DNA of 64,000 nt from Stenotrophomonas sp. MMGLT7 (GCF_021168555.1 NZ_JAJOZS010000001.1:496001-560000); one strand, 5' to 3'; counted from the first letter of the stretch, positions 28,218 to 40,846 are shown. Notes: a model not told the origin generated them from the sequence alone. Program-made: numbers and translations.

Positions 28218-28571
28218 GTCGTCTGCTCCTTTGCCGGTGTTGAGAATGAATGCCGCAACGATTCTATCGCGCGGCCGCTGGACACCGCCCGCCCGCAGGC
28301 ATTACCCTTGGTCATATTCGCGCAACCGGATTTGCAGCGGCCCGTCGGCCACATGGCGTACAGCCCACCCCGACGATCGATTCGCTGCCCCCACCCGTGA
28401 CGCGCAGACCACCTTCTCGCTGTTCCGCGACCGCATGACCCGTGCGGTGCGCATGTTTGTTGATGTGGGAACCCATTCCACTCGGGATGGAAGCAACGAA
28501 GATCGCCCGATGCGCCGCCGGAAGCCTCCGGGGCGGTTTCCGGCTACCGCAGCACCCCTGACGTCGAACCG
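28218..28571. other. Intergenic region between yciI and scpA (no gene seen)
   Basis: 354 nt separating divergent genes, expected to hold both promoters. Short ORFs here lack conserved features and I could not pick a convincing -10/-35 pair. Confidence 0.5.
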
Positions 28572-29477
28572 ATGACATCCGAACTCGCGCAAGACGCGAA
28601 TCCGCCAAGCCAGTCCAATGCGCCGCAGCAGCAGGAAATGCCGCTGGCGGTGGTGCATGGGCAGCCGGTGCTGCAGATTCCGCAGGACCTGTACATCCCG
28701 CCGGACGCGCTGGAAGTCATCCTTGATGCCTTCGAGGGCCCGCTGGACCTGCTGCTGTACCTGATCCGCCGGCAGAACCTGGACATCCTCGACATCCCCG
28801 TGGCCGAGATTACCCGGCAGTACGTGGACTACATCAACGTGATGCAGGAGCTGCGCTTCGAACTGGCGGCCGAGTACCTGGTGATGGCCGCGATCCTGGC
28901 CGAGATCAAGTCGCGCATGCTGCTGCCGCGGCCGCCGAGCGAGGAAGGCGAGGAGGCCGACCCGCGCGCCGAACTGGTACGCCGGCTGCAGGAGTACGAA
29001 CGCTTCAAGCAGGCCGCCGAGGACATCGACGCCCTGCCCCGGCTGGAGCGCGACACCGCGCCGGTGCAGGCCTTCGTGCCCGACCGCGCCGCGGTCAAGC
29101 TGCCGCCGCCGGTGGAATTGAAGGAGATGCTGCTGGCGCTGTACGACGTGCTCAAGCGCGCCGAGCTGTTCAGCGGCCACGCCATCAAGCGCGAGGCCCT
29201 GAGCGTGCGCCAGCGCATGGGCGACGTGCTGGGGCGGCTGGAGGACGGCAGCTTCCACCGCTTCGAGTCGCTGTTCACCGCCGAGGAGGGCAAGCTCGGC
29301 GTGCTGGTCACCTTCCTGGCGATGCTGGAACTGGCCAAGGAGCAACTGTTGGACATCGTCCAGGAAGCACCGCTGGCGCCGATATACGTCAAGTCGCTGG
29401 CGCTGGGCAACACCAACGAACCGCTGCACTTCTCCAGCGAGTTCGACGACGGCGACGCCGCCAACGACCCCACCTGA
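28572..29477 (+). CDS. scpA: Segregation and condensation protein A
   Basis: 301-aa kleisin of the SMC-ScpAB complex that organises the chromosome. The core opens with LDAFEGPLDLLLYLIRRQN and continues with LDILDIPVAEITRQYVDYI. The C-terminal winged helix includes 'FTAEEGKLGVLVTFLAMLEL'. There is an extra 45-residue polar N-terminus before the family core. It precedes scpB by 13 nt. Confidence 0.95.
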   Translation: MTSELAQDANPPSQSNAPQQQEMPLAVVHGQPVLQIPQDLYIPPDALEVILDAFEGPLDLLLYLIRRQNLDILDIPVAEITRQYVDYINVMQELRFELAAEYLVMAAILAEIKSRMLLPRPPSEEGEEADPRAELVRRLQEYERFKQAAEDIDALPRLERDTAPVQAFVPDRAAVKLPPPVELKEMLLALYDVLKRAELFSGHAIKREALSVRQRMGDVLGRLEDGSFHRFESLFTAEEGKLGVLVTFLAMLELAKEQLLDIVQEAPLAPIYVKSLALGNTNEPLHFSSEFDDGDAANDPT

Positions 29478-29490
29478 GCCGCAGGACCGC

Positions 29491-30366
29491 ATGGATCAAA
29501 CGCTCATCAACCGCATCGTCGAGGCCGCATTGCTGGCCTCCAGCCAGCCGCTGACGCTGGCACAGCTGTACGGGCTGTTCCCGGAAGACCAGCCCGCCCC
29601 GCCGGGCAGCATCGAGCAGGCGCTGCAGCAGCTGCGCGAGGCCTGCGAAGGCCGCGGCGTGGAACTGGTGGAAGTGGCCTCCGGCTTCCGCTACCAGGTC
29701 GCCGCCGACGTGCACCCCTGGGTGGCGCGGCTGTGGACCGAGCGCAAGACCCGCTACACCCGCGCCACCCTGGAGACGCTGGCGCTGATCGCCTACCGCC
29801 AGCCGATCACCCGCGGCGAGATCGAGCAGGTACGCGGCGTTGCGGTCAGCAGCAACATCATCCAGGCCCTGGAAGAACGCGAATGGATCCGCGTGGTGGG
29901 CCATCGCGACGTGCCGGGCCGGCCGGCGCTGTTCGGCACCACCAAGGGCTTCCTGGACTACTTCGGCCTGCGCCGGCTCGACGACCTGCCGCCGCTGTCC
30001 GAACTCAAGGACATCGGCGAACTGGAGCCGCAGCTGCCGCTGGACAGCGATGGCCAGCCGGCCGGCCGGATCGCGGCGGGCGCCGCGGCCGACGGACAGC
30101 CGGAGCCGGAGCCGGAGCCGGAGCCGCAAGACGATACCGGTACGGACGACACGGAAGCGGCCGCCGCGGACGAGCCGCCCGCCGGCGACACCGGCCACGA
30201 CAACGACGTCCGCGAGGACGAACCCGAAGCCGCACCGGGAGAACCTGCGGCAGATGTGCATGAACACGACGAAGGCAGCGACGCCACACCGGCAGACGCG
30301 GCCGACGACGAAACCGATATCCACCCTGAGGCCGGCGAGCAAACGCTGCCGGCCGGAGCCAAGTAA
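29491..30366 (+). CDS. scpB: Segregation and condensation protein B with long acidic tail
   Basis: 291-aa partner of ScpA with two winged-helix domains in residues 1-180 (EAALLASSQPLTLAQLYGLF, TLETLALIAYRQPITRGEIE, 'GRPALFGTTKGFLDYFGL'). About 100 further residues form a disordered, strongly acidic tail including a PEPEPEPEP run. The tail is longer than in most ScpB proteins. Its stop codon is directly followed by the rluB ATG (TAAATG). Confidence 0.94.
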   Translation: MDQTLINRIVEAALLASSQPLTLAQLYGLFPEDQPAPPGSIEQALQQLREACEGRGVELVEVASGFRYQVAADVHPWVARLWTERKTRYTRATLETLALIAYRQPITRGEIEQVRGVAVSSNIIQALEEREWIRVVGHRDVPGRPALFGTTKGFLDYFGLRRLDDLPPLSELKDIGELEPQLPLDSDGQPAGRIAAGAAADGQPEPEPEPEPQDDTGTDDTEAAAADEPPAGDTGHDNDVREDEPEAAPGEPAADVHEHDEGSDATPADAADDETDIHPEAGEQTLPAGAK

Positions 30367-31878
30367 ATGAGTGACACCCCCCGCAAGCTGTCCCTGAACA
30401 AGCTCTCGCTCAAGCGCGATGCCGCGCCGGAGCACCCGAAGCTGGAGGAGCGCCTGCACAAGGTGCTGGCCCAGGCCGGCCTGGGTTCGCGCCGCGCGCT
30501 GGAGCAGCGCATCGCCGACGGCCTGGTCAAGGTCAACGGCGAGATCGCGCAGACCGGCATGTCGGTCAAGAGCGGCGACCGCGTCGAGCTGGACGGCCGC
30601 AGCTTCGTCGCCAGCGCGCTGAGCGAGCCGGCCCGCGTGCTGGTCTACAACAAGCCCGAAGGCGAAGTGACCACGCGCGAGGACCCGGAAGGCCGTCCCA
30701 CCGTGTTCGAGTCGCTGCCCGCGCTGAAGGGCGCGCGCTGGATTGCCATCGGCCGCCTCGACATCAACACCACCGGCCTGCTGCTGCTGACCACCGACGG
30801 CGAGCTGGCCAACGCGATGATGCATCCCTCCTTCGAGGTCGCACGCGAGTACGTGGCGCGCGTGCGCGCCCCCGAGGGCGAGGAGCGCGTGCCGGACAGC
30901 CTGGTCGACCGCCTCGCCCGCGGCGTCGCGCTGGAGGACGGCCCGGCCAAGTTCGACGAGATCGAGCGCATCGGCGGCACCGACTCGCACGACTGGTTCC
31001 GCGTGGTGGTCAAGGAAGGCCGCAACCGCGAGGTGCGCCGGCTGTGGGAATCGCAGGGCTGCCAGGTCAGCCGGCTCAAGCGCACCCGCTACGGCGACGT
31101 GTCGCTGCCGCGCGAATTGCTGCGCGGCCACTCGGTCGAGCTGCCCGTCGCCCAGGTCGAGGCGCTGCGCACCGCGTTGAAGCTGGAGGAAGGCACTCCG
31201 TCGGCACTGACGCTGCAGCCGGTGATCGGCCAGCGCCGGGCCGCCAAGACCACCGTGCGCGTGTCGCGCGACGGCAACCGCAGCAACGCCTACGTCAACG
31301 GCCAGACCACCGCCGCCGACGAAGGCCGCGAGCTGCGCCGCTTCGACAACTTCCGCGAGGACCGCGGCCGCGGCCGTGGCAAGGGCGGCTTCAAGGGCGG
31401 GCTAACGGTCAGCGGCGAAGCCGCGGCCAAGCAGTCGCAGAAGCCGTTCAAGCAGCGCAAGCCCAAGGGCGACCGCGCGCTGCCCGAGGGCAACCCCGCC
31501 GCCTTCCGCAGCTGGTACGTGCCCGAGGGCGTGAGCACCGGCCCCAGCGGCCATCGCAACGCCGGCCCGGGCGCTCGCGGCGCCGGCCAGGGCCAGGCGC
31601 GCCCGTACGGCAAGCCCAAGCCGGCCGGTCGCGGCGCTGCCGCTGGCGGCGCGCAGGGCCAGCAGCGCAAGTCGCATCCCTACGGGCATCCGGGCAACGC
31701 CCCGGTGTTCCCGTCCGACCACGCCAATCCCGGGTTCTCGCCCTACGGCGCCAAGCCGGCCGGCCGTCCGGCCGGCAATCGCGGCCCGCGTCCGTCGGGT
31801 CCGCGCGGAGCCGGTGGCCCGGCCCGGCCGGCCGGCGGCAACCGGCGCCCGCCGGGTGGTGGCAACCGCAGCCGCTGA
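30367..31878 (+). CDS. rluB: 23S rRNA pseudouridine synthase RluB with long basic tail
   Basis: 503-aa RsuA/RluB-family enzyme forming pseudouridine in 23S rRNA. An S4 RNA-binding domain (residues about 25-75, LHKVLAQAGLGSRRALEQRI) precedes the catalytic domain, whose catalytic Asp132 lies in GRLDINTTGLLLLTTDG. The conserved KEGRNREVRRLWESQG follows. From about residue 290 a 210-residue Arg/Gly/Pro-rich disordered tail extends the protein well beyond the E. coli length (291 aa). It is the third gene of the scpA-scpB-rluB operon. Confidence 0.95.
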   Translation: MSDTPRKLSLNKLSLKRDAAPEHPKLEERLHKVLAQAGLGSRRALEQRIADGLVKVNGEIAQTGMSVKSGDRVELDGRSFVASALSEPARVLVYNKPEGEVTTREDPEGRPTVFESLPALKGARWIAIGRLDINTTGLLLLTTDGELANAMMHPSFEVAREYVARVRAPEGEERVPDSLVDRLARGVALEDGPAKFDEIERIGGTDSHDWFRVVVKEGRNREVRRLWESQGCQVSRLKRTRYGDVSLPRELLRGHSVELPVAQVEALRTALKLEEGTPSALTLQPVIGQRRAAKTTVRVSRDGNRSNAYVNGQTTAADEGRELRRFDNFREDRGRGRGKGGFKGGLTVSGEAAAKQSQKPFKQRKPKGDRALPEGNPAAFRSWYVPEGVSTGPSGHRNAGPGARGAGQGQARPYGKPKPAGRGAAAGGAQGQQRKSHPYGHPGNAPVFPSDHANPGFSPYGAKPAGRPAGNRGPRPSGPRGAGGPARPAGGNRRPPGGGNRSR

Positions 31879-31967
31879 TTCCGGGCGCGAGGCATCGCAG
31901 GCCGGCCCGATGCGGCTGACCTGCGTCATCGGAGCGTAGAGTCCCCTGACTGTCGAGAAAAAGGGGA

Positions 31968-32140
31968 AGCAAAAGCTTCCGTCCGCTGTCGCGGCCGGGT
32001 TCACCCTTTTGGAAAGCGCCAAGAGAAACGGAACCAAAGGAAGAACGCTTTCCCTGCAAGGCCAAGAGCCTTCGTCTGACGGTCTATCGGGATTTTCCGG
32101 CTCGTCCTCCGTGGCTCGGTCGGAACATGCTCGATCACGG
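31968..32140. repeat. Approximately 175-nt interspersed repeat, copy 2 (inverted)
   Basis: Inverted copy of the element at 18263-18435, sharing blocks such as GCTTCCGTCCGCTG, GGAAAGCGCC, ACGCTTTCCCTGCAAGG, TATCGGGATTTTCCG and CTCGGTCGGAACATGCTCGA. It lies in the 485-nt gap after rluB (31879-32363). The rest of the gap holds only the terminator at 32311. Confidence 0.8.
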
Positions 32141-32310
32141 CAGGCCGCCCCTCCATGGGCGGCGCCCTCCGGGCCCGGGAAGATCTTCGCCACTCGCGGC
32201 TGGCAGGAACCACATGGTGAATCGCTGGCGAAACCGCAACCCGATGACACGAGTGCACTTCGCTTAGCGCGGCTGCGACAAGCATCCGCACCGATCATAG
32301 ACAGCCACCT

Positions 32311-32339
32311 AAAAGAAACGGCCGCATCGCTGCGGCCGT
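32311..32339 (-). terminator. Intrinsic terminator of the 32364 gene
   Basis: Stem arms ACGGCCGCA and TGCGGCCGT (32318-32326/32331-32339) enclose the loop TCGC. On the minus strand the hairpin is followed by TTCTTTT. It lies 25 nt after the stop of the minus-strand gene at 32364. Confidence 0.8.
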
Positions 32340-32363
32340 CCTTGGTGTTGCTGGCGGGTCGGC

Positions 32364-32816
32364 TCAGCGGCGTTCGATGGTGAACGCGCCGAAGCCGATG
32401 CCCAGGTCCACGCCCTCGCCGGTGCCGGCCAGCGACAGCGAGATGTCGCCCTTGGTCATCACCTGCGCGGTGCTGGACTTGGCCAGGCCGGCGTGCGCCT
32501 CGGCGCCGGCGTAGGTGCCGAGCAGGTCTTCGCCCGCGCGCGAGCCGCTGAAGCGGCCACGGCCGTTGACGATCTTCGACTTGCCCACCGTCAGGCCACC
32601 GCCCTTGGCCGAGATCTTGACCGGGATGCGGGTGCCGTTGTCGCAGACGATGGTGCCGGTGCCCGATGCGGTCTTGTAGATCACCGACCAGCCGGACAGG
32701 TTGAAGTGCAGGTCGCAGCCGATCGGGCCGGAGGCCACCGGATTGGCGGCGTTGGCCTGCGGGGCGGCGATACCGGCGGCGGCCAGCATGGCGGCCATGA
32801 TGAGTGTCTTGGTCAT
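32364..32816 (-). CDS. Small secreted protein of unknown function
   Basis: 150-aa protein with a clear signal peptide: MTKTLIMAAMLAAAGIAAP then a likely cut after ANA. The mature part has one cysteine pair (GCDLHF and TIVCDNG), a TGTIVCDNGTRIPVKI strand region and a Gly-rich C-terminus (SLAGTGEGVDLGIGFG), suggesting a small beta-rich periplasmic or secreted protein. I do not recognise a domain family. It has its own terminator downstream. Confidence 0.75.
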   Translation of the reverse strand: MTKTLIMAAMLAAAGIAAPQANAANPVASGPIGCDLHFNLSGWSVIYKTASGTGTIVCDNGTRIPVKISAKGGGLTVGKSKIVNGRGRFSGSRAGEDLLGTYAGAEAHAGLAKSSTAQVMTKGDISLSLAGTGEGVDLGIGFGAFTIERR

Positions 32817-32900
32817 TGTCGATCCTCCTGAACTGGCGGAGAAACTAGCAATACCGGCGTGCAGCCGGCGACAACACGGCGACGGCCGGTACGTCCGCGT

Positions 32901-33716
32901 TCAGCGATCGGCGTTGGCGCGTCCCAGCTCGAATGCATCGGCATCGAGCATCGCCGGGAAGCGTTCGCGGTGCTCGGCCAGCGCCGCGGCGGAGATGGTG
33001 GTGGTGACCACCTGCTCGCGCTCGCGGATCTCCACCTGCGGATGGCCGAGGAAGTCGATCACCGCACTGTCGCCGGCGTAATGCAGGCCGTTGCCGTCCA
33101 CGCCGACGCGGTTGACCGCCGCCACGTAGCACAGGTTCTCGATGGCGCGCGCGCGCAGCAGCGTCTTCCACGGCCAGGCGCGCACCGAGGGCCAGTTGGC
33201 GACGAATATCTGCAGGTCGAAGTCAAGCTGCCCCGGCCGCTCCACGTCGTAGCGGTTGCGGCAGAACACCGGGAAGCGCAGGTCGTAGCAGACCTGCGGA
33301 TTGATCCTCCAGCCCTTCCATTCCACCGTCAGCCGCTCGCGGCCGGCGGCGTAGCGCTCGTGCTCGCCGGCGTGGCGGAACAGGTGGCGCTTGTCGTAGT
33401 GCTGCAGGCCGCCATCGGGCGTGGCCCACAGCAGCCGGTTGAACACGCCTTCCGCCGTGCGCAACTGCACGCTGCCGGTCACCGCCGCACCGAGCGCGCG
33501 CGCCTGCTGGCCGATCCACGCCACGGTGGGGCCGTCCATGCCCTCGGCCTTGCCGATGGCGTCGTTGGAGAAGCCGCTGGTGAAGGTCTCCGGCAGGATC
33601 ACCAAGTCGGTGGTGCCGGCCAACGGCGCCAGCAACCCGGCGTAGTGCTCGCGGTTGCCGGCCGGATCGTGCCAGCGGGTGTCGCCTTGGACTAGCGAGA
33701 TGCGGAGGTCGTGCAT
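32901..33716 (-). CDS. yafV: Carbon-nitrogen hydrolase, omega-amidase (YafV/Nit2 type)
   Basis: 271-aa nitrilase-superfamily amidase with the Glu-Lys-Cys triad: LVILPETFTSGFS, HYDKRHLFRHAGEH, and INPQVCYDLRFPVF. YafV-type enzymes hydrolyse 2-oxoglutaramate or 2-oxosuccinamate, the products of glutamine/asparagine transamination. The adjacent YbdL-like transaminase supports this role in methionine salvage. The Met at 33716 matches the family start. The open frame continues upstream only through a 7-nt tandem repeat. No Shine-Dalgarno sequence is visible because the repeat abuts the start codon. Confidence 0.92.
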   Translation of the reverse strand: MHDLRISLVQGDTRWHDPAGNREHYAGLLAPLAGTTDLVILPETFTSGFSNDAIGKAEGMDGPTVAWIGQQARALGAAVTGSVQLRTAEGVFNRLLWATPDGGLQHYDKRHLFRHAGEHERYAAGRERLTVEWKGWRINPQVCYDLRFPVFCRNRYDVERPGQLDFDLQIFVANWPSVRAWPWKTLLRARAIENLCYVAAVNRVGVDGNGLHYAGDSAVIDFLGHPQVEIREREQVVTTTISAAALAEHRERFPAMLDADAFELGRANADR

Positions 33717-33870
33717 GGGATTGGGGATTGGGGATTGGGGATTGGGGATTGGGGATTGGGGATTGGGGATTGGGGATTCGGGATTCGGGATTCGGGATTC
33801 GGGATTCGGGAAGGCTAACGCTTCAACGCCAGGAAACAACCGCTTCTGCGAATCCCCAATCCCCAATCCC
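33717..33870. repeat. Tandem GGGATTG/GGGATTC heptad array with complementary arm
   Basis: Eight consecutive GGGATTG units (33717-33772) are followed by five GGGATTC units (33773-33807), a 91-nt perfect microsatellite. A spacer and the complement CGAATCCCCAATCCCCAATC (from about 33850) complete a hairpin of the same family as 2311. It begins at the base directly upstream of the yafV start codon. Confidence 0.9.
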
Positions 33871-33878
33871 ACCACTCA

Positions 33879-35027
33879 TCAGAGCCGCCGCAACCGCTCG
33901 ATCGCCGCGTCCAGCGTGCCCTGGTTCTTGGCGAAGCACAGCCGGACCAGGCGCTGGCCGGCAGGCGGGGTCTCGTAGAACGGCGACAGCGGGATCGCCG
34001 CCACGCCGTGGACCCGGGTCAGCCATACGGCGAACTCTGCATCGGGCAGGTCGCTGATGTCCGAGTAGTCCACCAGCTGGAAGTAGCCGCCGGCCACCGG
34101 CAGCGGCCGCAGCCGGGTGCCCAGCAGCTGCTGGCGGAATGCGTCGCGCTTGGCCTGGTAGAACGCGCCCAGCTGCTCGTAGTGCTCCGGCTCGTCGCGG
34201 ATCATCGCCGCGAACGCGTGCTGGGCCGGGCCGAAGCTGGTGAAGGTGTTGTACTGGTGGACCTTGCGGAACTCCGCGCTCAACGCCGGCGGGGCGATGG
34301 CGTAGCCGATCTTCCAGCCGGTGCAGTGGTAGGTCTTGCCGAAGCTGGAGACGACGAAGGCGCGCTCGCGCAGCTCGGGATGGCACAGCACCGACTCGTG
34401 GCGCGCGCCGTCGTAGACGATGTGCTCGTAGACCTCGTCGGAGAGCAGGAAGATGTCGGTGCCGCGCAGCAGGTCGGCGATGGCCACCAGGTCGTCGTGG
34501 GCGAGCATCGCGCCGGTGGGATTGTGCGGGCTGTTGATCAGCAGCAGCCGCGTGCGCGGGGTGATCGCCGCCTGCACCCGCCCCCAGTCGACGGCGAAGG
34601 TCTGCGGGTCCAGCGGCACGTGCACGGTGCGCGCGCCGGCCAGCTCGATCGCCGGCTCGTAGCTGTCGTAGGCCGGGTCGAGCACGATCACTTCCTCGCC
34701 GGGCCGCACCACCGCGTGGATGGCGTTGAACAGCGCCTCGGTGGCGCCGCTGGTGACGGTGATCTCGGTGTCCGGGTCCACCTGGGCGCCGTACACGCGC
34801 AGCGACTTCTCGGCGATGGCCTGGCGCAGTGCCGCCACGCCGGTCATCGGCGGATACTGGTTGTGGCCGGCGCGCATGGCGCGGTCGAGCTCGTCGATGA
34901 GCCGCTGCGGCACCGGGAAGTCCGGGAATCCCTGCCCCAGGTTGACCGCGCCGTGCTCGGCGGCCAGTTGCGACATCACGGTGAAGATGGTGGTGCCCAC
35001 CTTGGGCAGCTTGGTCTGTGGTTGCAT
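33879..35027 (-). CDS. ybdL: Methionine aminotransferase (YbdL/MtnE-like, PLP-dependent)
   Basis: 382-aa class I/II aminotransferase. The N-terminal [20 protein letters not shown] and GFPDFP are typical of the KAT/YbdL group. PLP contacts include [11 protein letters not shown] and [14 protein letters not shown]. The Schiff-base Lys is in [17 protein letters not shown]. It probably transaminates 4-methylthio-2-oxobutyrate with glutamine, with the omega-amidase pulling the reaction. The start at 35027 follows homology. Confidence 0.93.
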   Translation of the reverse strand: MQPQTKLPKVGTTIFTVMSQLAAEHGAVNLGQGFPDFPVPQRLIDELDRAMRAGHNQYPPMTGVAALRQAIAEKSLRVYGAQVDPDTEITVTSGATEALFNAIHAVVRPGEEVIVLDPAYDSYEPAIELAGARTVHVPLDPQTFAVDWGRVQAAITPRTRLLLINSPHNPTGAMLAHDDLVAIADLLRGTDIFLLSDEVYEHIVYDGARHESVLCHPELRERAFVVSSFGKTYHCTGWKIGYAIAPPALSAEFRKVHQYNTFTSFGPAQHAFAAMIRDEPEHYEQLGAFYQAKRDAFRQQLLGTRLRPLPVAGGYFQLVDYSDISDLPDAEFAVWLTRVHGVAAIPLSPFYETPPAGQRLVRLCFAKNQGTLDAAIERLRRL

Positions 35028-35151
35028 CGGGCGAGGATCGGACAACGGGTGGACGAGTGTACGCAAACCCTGGCGGGGCGGCGGCATGCGCGCCGCAAAA
35101 CAGCGTTCCCGCGGCGGCCGGGACGGTTGCGGCGCAGGGATAGCACTACCA

Positions 35152-35298
35152 CTCCCTTCTCCCGCTTGCGGGGCTGGGCCCCCTCGGGGTGGAAGGTGGC
35201 GCGTAGCGCCGGATGGGGGCTTTTGCTGTGACTTTCCTATGCGGCAAACAGCCCCCATCCGCCCTTCGGGCACCTTCCCCCGCAAGCGGGAGAAGGGA
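35152..35298. repeat. CTTCTCCCGC...GGATGGGG palindromic repeat, copy 2
   Basis: Close match to copy 1 at 13712: CTCCCTTCTCCCGCTTGCGG, GCGCCGGATGGGGGC, CCCCCATCCGCCCTTCGGGC and CGCAAGCGGGAGAAGGG. It lies in the 367-nt gap (35028-35394) between the divergent ybdL and ccmA. Any ccmA promoter must lie within or after it. Confidence 0.8.
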
Positions 35299-35394
35299 AA
35301 TCTCCAGGTGGCACACACGCCGGCCCGCCGCCGGGCCGATACAATGCGCGCCCTGCCCGCCAGCTTTCTCTCCCCGCGCCAACGGGCGCCCGCC

Positions 35395-36039
35395 ATGAAC
35401 GATCCGCTGTCCTCCGCTCCGCCGCTGCTCGCCGCACGCGGGCTGGCCTTCTCGCGCAACGACGAGCCGGTGTTCGGCCCGCTCGACTTCCACATCGATG
35501 CCGGCGAGGCGTTGCTGGTGCAGGGCGACAACGGTGCCGGCAAGACCACCCTGCTGCGGGTGCTGGCCGGGCTGCTGCACCTGGAAACCGGCGTGCTGGA
35601 GATGGACGGGCATCCGCTGCTGCGCGGCGACCGCCAGCGCTTCATCGCCTACCTGGGCCACCTGCCGGCACTCAAGGCCGACCTGACCACGCTGGAGAAC
35701 CTGCATTTCCTGTGCGGCCTGCACGGGCGCCGCGCGCGGCAGATGCCCGGCGGCGCGCTGGCCATCGCCGGCCTGGCCGGCTACGAGCAGGCACTGGTGC
35801 GCCAGCTGTCGGCGGGGCAGAAGAAGCGCCTGGGCCTGGCCCGCCTGTGGCTGTCGCCGGCGCCGCTGTGGCTGCTGGACGAGCCCTACGCCAACCTGGA
35901 CCTGGAAGGCATCACCCTGGTGAACCGGATGATCTCCGCGCACCTGCGCAGCGGCGGCGCCGCGCTGGTGACCACGCACGGCGCCTACGCCGCGCCGCCG
36001 GTGCGCACCCGCCTGCTGACGCTGGAGGCGGCGGCATGA
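35395..36039 (+). CDS. ccmA: Cytochrome c biogenesis heme exporter ATPase CcmA
   Basis: 214-aa ABC ATPase of the CcmABCD complex that releases holo-CcmE for cytochrome c maturation. Walker A is [16 protein letters not shown], the signature is [14 protein letters not shown], and Walker B is [12 protein letters not shown]. The ATG at 35395 begins [10 protein letters not shown], and an in-frame ATG about 50 nt upstream is less likely. It overlaps ccmB by 4 nt and heads a nine-gene ccm operon. Confidence 0.94.
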   Translation: MNDPLSSAPPLLAARGLAFSRNDEPVFGPLDFHIDAGEALLVQGDNGAGKTTLLRVLAGLLHLETGVLEMDGHPLLRGDRQRFIAYLGHLPALKADLTTLENLHFLCGLHGRRARQMPGGALAIAGLAGYEQALVRQLSAGQKKRLGLARLWLSPAPLWLLDEPYANLDLEGITLVNRMISAHLRSGGAALVTTHGAYAAPPVRTRLLTLEAAA

Positions 36040-36731
36040 GCATCCCCTCGCCTACGCCTTCGCTGTGGCAGGCCACCCGCGCGCTGGCGGCGCAGGACCT
36101 GCGGCTGGTCTGGCGGCGACGCGGCGACGCGTTGCAACCGCTGCTGTTCGCGCTGCTGATCGTGGTGCTGTTCGCGCTCGCCCTGGGGCGCGAGCCGCGG
36201 CAGCTGGCCGCCGTCGCCGCCGCGGCGCTGTGGGTGGCGGTGCTGCTGGCCGGGCTGCTGGCGCTGGACTCGATGTTCCGCGGCGATGCAGAGGACGGCT
36301 CGCTGGAACAGTGGCTGCTGGCGCCGGTGCCGCTGGCCTGGCTGGTGCTGGTACGGGTGCTGCTGCACTGGGCGGTGACCGCGCTGCCGCTGATCGTGGC
36401 GGCGCCGCTGCTGGGCGAATTGCTGCACCTGCCGCATGCGCAACTGCCGGTGCTGCTGGCCTCGCTGGCGCTGGGAACGCCGCTGCTGAGCCTGCTCGGC
36501 GCGGTGGTGGCGGCACTGACGGTCAACACCCGGCGCTCTGGTATCCTCGTGGCGTTGCTGGCGTTGCCGCTGTACGTGCCGGTGCTGGTGTTCGGTGCCG
36601 GCAGCGTCGCCGCCAGCGCGCAGGGCCTGGACGCCTCCGGCGCGCTGCTGCTGCTCGGCGCCGGGCTGGTGGTCGCACTGGTGCTGGCCCCGTTGGCCAC
36701 CGCCGCCGCGATCCGGATTTCACTGAGTTGA
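36036..36731 (+). CDS. ccmB: Heme exporter permease CcmB
   Basis: 231-aa inner-membrane protein with six predicted helices. Typical CcmB features are the cytoplasmic start with [20 protein letters not shown] and the D-S-M-F-R-x-D motif [20 protein letters not shown]. It overlaps ccmA by 4 nt. Confidence 0.94.
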   Translation: MSIPSPTPSLWQATRALAAQDLRLVWRRRGDALQPLLFALLIVVLFALALGREPRQLAAVAAAALWVAVLLAGLLALDSMFRGDAEDGSLEQWLLAPVPLAWLVLVRVLLHWAVTALPLIVAAPLLGELLHLPHAQLPVLLASLALGTPLLSLLGAVVAALTVNTRRSGILVALLALPLYVPVLVFGAGSVAASAQGLDASGALLLLGAGLVVALVLAPLATAAAIRISLS

Positions 36732-36793
36732 TGCCCTCGTTCGACCGACTCCTCAACGCCATCGGCCCGCCCGCTCCCGCTAGCCACTGAAGA

Positions 36794-38159
<1,366 letters not shown>

Positions 38160-38161
38160 AG

Positions 38162-38290
38162 CGGGGATTCGGGGTTGGGGATTGGGGATTCGTGAAAGGC
38201 GCGACGCTGCGGCTTTTCGCATTTGCCTTCCCCAATCCCGACTCCCCGCTTTCCACAGCCGAATGGCTGGTCATCCCCAATCCCGGCTTC
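38162..38290. repeat. GGGATTG-type palindromic repeat between ccmE and ccmF
   Basis: GGGGATTCGGGGTTGGGGAT on the first arm is matched by CCCCAATCCCGACTCCCCGC and a second partial copy CATCCCCAATCCCGGC. Fifth member of the family in this window, and the only interruption of the otherwise overlapping ccm genes. Confidence 0.75.
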
Positions 38291-38297
38291 TCGCCCC

Positions 38298-40243
<1,946 letters not shown>

Positions 40244-40244
<1 letters not shown>

Positions 40245-40846
40245 TGTCCACACCCTCCCCGCGCCGCCTGTCGCGCACCGCCCTCGTCGCCGGCGCCGTG
40301 GCGCTGCTGGCCCTGCTGGTCCTGCTGGCCTGGGGCGTGCTGCGCTCAGGCCGTCCCGACCGCGACGCCCTGCCCTCGCCCTTGATCGGCAAGCCCGCGC
40401 CGGAATTCGCACTGCCGCTGCTGCACGACCCGTCGATCACCGTGCACGCCAGCGACCTGCGCGGCGCGCCCTACGTGCTCAACGTCTGGGGCAGCTGGTG
40501 CCCGGCCTGCCGCGACGAGCACCCGGTGCTGAGCCGCTTCGCCCTGACCAAGCGGGTGCGGGTGATCGGCTACAACTGGAAGGACGAGCGCGCCGACGCG
40601 CTGGACTGGCTGGAGAAGCTGGGCAATCCCTACATCCTGGTGGTGGCCGACCAGGACGGCCGCAGCGCGATCGACTGGGGCATCACCGCCGCGCCGGAGA
40701 CCTTCCTGGTCGACGCCCAGGGCATCGTCCGCTGGAAGTACAGCGGCGCGGTGACCGACGAGATCATCGAGCGGCAGCTGCTGCCGGCGCTGGCCAAGGC
40801 CGAACACGACGCCGGCATCGTCCCGCACCGGGCCGCGCCGCAATGA
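40244..40846 (+). CDS. ccmG: Thiol:disulfide interchange protein DsbE/CcmG
   Basis: 200-aa membrane-anchored thioredoxin-like protein. An N-terminal helix (TALVAGAVALLALLVLLAWG) precedes a thioredoxin fold with WGSWCPAC (Cys86/Cys89) and the CcmG-specific YNWKDERADALDWLEKLGNP and cis-Pro region AAPETFLVD. It keeps apocytochrome CXXCH thiols reduced. Confidence 0.95.

Noticed and set aside
33717-33807. Possible CRISPR or coding Pro-Ile-Pro-Asn-Pro repeat
   Set aside because: Units are 7 nt without spacers, so not CRISPR. The peptide repeat is only the translation of a microsatellite upstream of the conserved YafV start.
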